DNA of 64,000 bases. Origin: a virus. Numbering within the stretch: position 1 is the stretch's first letter; the number at the start of each line of letters is the position of its first letter. The stretch is from positions 17,900 through 81,899 of IMG/VR virus record IMGVR_UViG_3300032315_000747. The stretch is one strand, 5' to 3'. Below are positions 62,962 through 64,000 of the stretch, in pieces. Below the pieces are notes generated by a model that was not told where the DNA came from, ran no database searches, and saw only the letters and a program-made list of their open reading frames with translations. A program made the translations under genes and the position numbers.

Positions 62962-62988
62962 TGTAGTATTCCCTTCACTTCATTCTAT

Positions 62989-63017
62989 AACATATCAAAC
63001 TGATGATAGTATGTCAA
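62989..63017 (-). promoter_or_regulatory. Early promoter, TTGACA-N17-TATGTT
   Basis: Minus strand TTGACA, 17 nt, TATGTT. It drives the 73-residue gene and the Arg-Ala-Pro-Val tRNA genes down to the terminator. Confidence 0.8.
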
Positions 63018-63066
63018 GAAGTTTTTCGATAGTTCGGGAGGAGAATTTTTATCCGAAATGAATGCG

Positions 63067-63096
63067 GTGTGACATGCTTGGGTTCCCGACTCACAC
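63067..63096. terminator. Hairpin after the Thr-Asn tRNA genes
   Basis: GTGTGA/TCACAC with an inner GGG/CCC. No T run. It may mark the 3' end of the tRNA-Asn and tRNA-Thr transcript. Confidence 0.4.
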
Positions 63097-63152
63097 ACTT
63101 TGACGCAACCTTAAATACACTCACCCGGCCTACCTGGACTCTATCGAAAAAA

Positions 63153-63228
63153 TGGTGCCCGCACGAGGGTTCGAACCCCGGACCTCCACATTACAAGTGT
63201 GGCGCACTACCAACTGTGCTATACGGGC
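63153..63228 (-). tRNA. tRNA-Thr (anticodon UGU)
   Basis: Acceptor GCCCGTA/TGCGGGC, anticodon loop CTTGTAA, discriminator A, CCA encoded. Confidence 0.92.
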
Positions 63229-63237
63229 ATTAAATTT

Positions 63238-63314
63238 TGGCTCCTTGGGTTGGGCTCGAACCAACGACATTCGGATTAACAGTCCGACGCAACTACCAAC
63301 TGTGCTACCAAGGA
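63238..63314 (-). tRNA. tRNA-Asn (anticodon GUU)
   Basis: Acceptor TCCTTGG/CCAAGGA, anticodon loop CTGTTAA, discriminator G, CCA encoded. Confidence 0.92.
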
Positions 63315-63367
63315 ACAAACTCATCATAAAGATATTTACAAGAGCAAAACACAGTCAAAATATTTTG

Positions 63368-63925
63368 CTAATTGATCAGTAGTCTACTATGCTTAGGAAC
63401 ACCTGATATCAGATATTCCATCTGATCTGCAAGAACATGACGATTTTGCAATAGCAAATGTTCGTAGTGGTTTGGTGCGTATGGGACATACAGTAGTTCC
63501 ATACGTGCTTCCTTCAATGTCTTGCAACCCTTTTGTTGATTGCAACTATAACAAGCTGTAACTACGTTCATCCACGTGTCTTCACCACCGTGAAACTTCG
63601 AAACAATATGATCGCGACTCAACTTCGTGTGACTGAAGTTTCCACCGCAGTATGCACAGATGTTACGATCACGGGCAAACAATGTCTTATTAGATAGGAT
63701 AACTCTGTTATGCTTGCGGAAATCAAAGCCATGGCCCTTGACCGCGATGATGCTAGGAGTTTCAAGGTAGCTACGGGTACCGTCTTTTTGGACGCCACCG
63801 TGGTATCTAGCGACGATATCACCGAGCGTCCAAGCTACCAAATCTTTTGCGTGGTAGCTGATCGCGTCATCGTGGGAAATCCATGTTCTTGGAATACCCG
63901 AAATGTCTAAGGCTAGTACCGCCAT
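63368..63925 (-). CDS. HNH endonuclease (185 aa)
   Basis: A 185-residue protein. RDRNICAYCGGNF gives a zinc pair, LSRDHIVSKFHGGEDTWMNV the HNH core, and ACYSCNQQKGCKTLKEARM the second zinc pair, as in McrA/RE-type HNH proteins. The N-terminal 90 residues look like a separate domain, unlike small homing HNHs. It starts behind TAGGAGTT. Confidence 0.85.
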   Translation of the reverse strand: MAVLALDISGIPRTWISHDDAISYHAKDLVAWTLGDIVARYHGGVQKDGTRSYLETPSIIAVKGHGFDFRKHNRVILSNKTLFARDRNICAYCGGNFSHTKLSRDHIVSKFHGGEDTWMNVVTACYSCNQQKGCKTLKEARMELLYVPYAPNHYEHLLLQNRHVLADQMEYLISGVPKHSRLLIN

Positions 63926-63965
63926 GATTAACTCCTATGTATTATCATATTTAGACTGTCTATAT

Positions 63966-63994
63966 TATATACACTATGATTGGACTTAGTGCAA
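63966..63994 (-). promoter_or_regulatory. Possible promoter before the HNH gene
   Basis: Minus strand TTGCAC, 17 nt, TATATA. The HNH start codon at 63925 lies 40 nt downstream behind TAGGAG. Confidence 0.5.
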
Positions 63995-64000
63995 CCAAAA

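Overview
The window is a piece of a large lytic tailed-phage genome, most likely a T4-superfamily myovirus infecting an alphaproteobacterium. The phage assignment rests on a T4-type RNase H, DNA ligase and dCMP deaminase, repetitive tail fibers, a SleB-type lysin, HNH/GIY-YIG nucleases and many late promoters close to TATAAATA. The host guess rests mainly on the phage tRNA-His: it has no G at -1, a G1:U72 pair and A73, which is the alphaproteobacterial identity type. No integrase, repressor or CRISPR array was seen.

Layout. (1) 1-8.8 kb, + strand: a sugar/nucleotide cluster (cytidylyltransferase-cupin fusion, two GT-B glycosyltransferases, an epimerase) interleaved with GMP reductase and the 7-deazaguanine enzymes FolE, QueD and QueE, a phosphoribosyltransferase and an MBD4-like DNA glycosylase. 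(2) 8.8-20.5 kb: a GP88-like protein (-), UV-damage endonuclease, HNH nuclease, RNase H, DNA ligase and many small unknown genes, with a strongly folded non-coding element at 17.77-17.88 kb. (3) 20.5-27.5 kb: a membrane coiled-coil protein and a proteostasis set, ClpX, Hsp20, ClpS and ClpP. (4) 27.6-31.4 kb: small early genes, most behind near-identical sigma70-type promoters, including two low-complexity repeat proteins. (5) 31.36-32.65 kb: a GC-rich four-gene island that looks foreign. (6) 32.7-43 kb, - strand: fibers and late genes, with an A-type Fe-S carrier, GNAT proteins, Fe/Mn superoxide dismutase, initiation factor IF-1, an AbrB-like protein and dCMP deaminase. (7) 43-54.8 kb, mostly - strand: small genes, a P-loop kinase, a SWIM protein, a lysin, a phosphoesterase, a PP-loop ATPase and a subtilisin-like protease. 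(8) 54.8-63.3 kb, - strand: 20 tRNA genes with encoded CCA, one tRNA-Leu(UAA) interrupted by a group I intron, a tRNA remnant, and protein genes that fit RNA or translation work (TilS, peptidyl-tRNA hydrolase 2, a cyclic-phosphate receiver domain, AdoMet decarboxylase-like), plus HNH nucleases.

How it may work together. Two promoter classes are visible: TTGAC(A/T)-N17-TATATT for early genes and tRNAs, and (T/G/C)ATAAATA for late genes. In several late genes the box ends a constant 5 nt before the start codon with no Shine-Dalgarno sequence, which would give leaderless mRNA. Together with IF-1, Pth2, TilS and the tRNAs, this suggests that the phage reshapes host translation. The Clp/Hsp20 set suggests it also reshapes proteolysis, and the deazaguanine and glycosyl genes suggest modified DNA or surface glycans. 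These functional links are inference. The gene calls rest on motifs read by eye.
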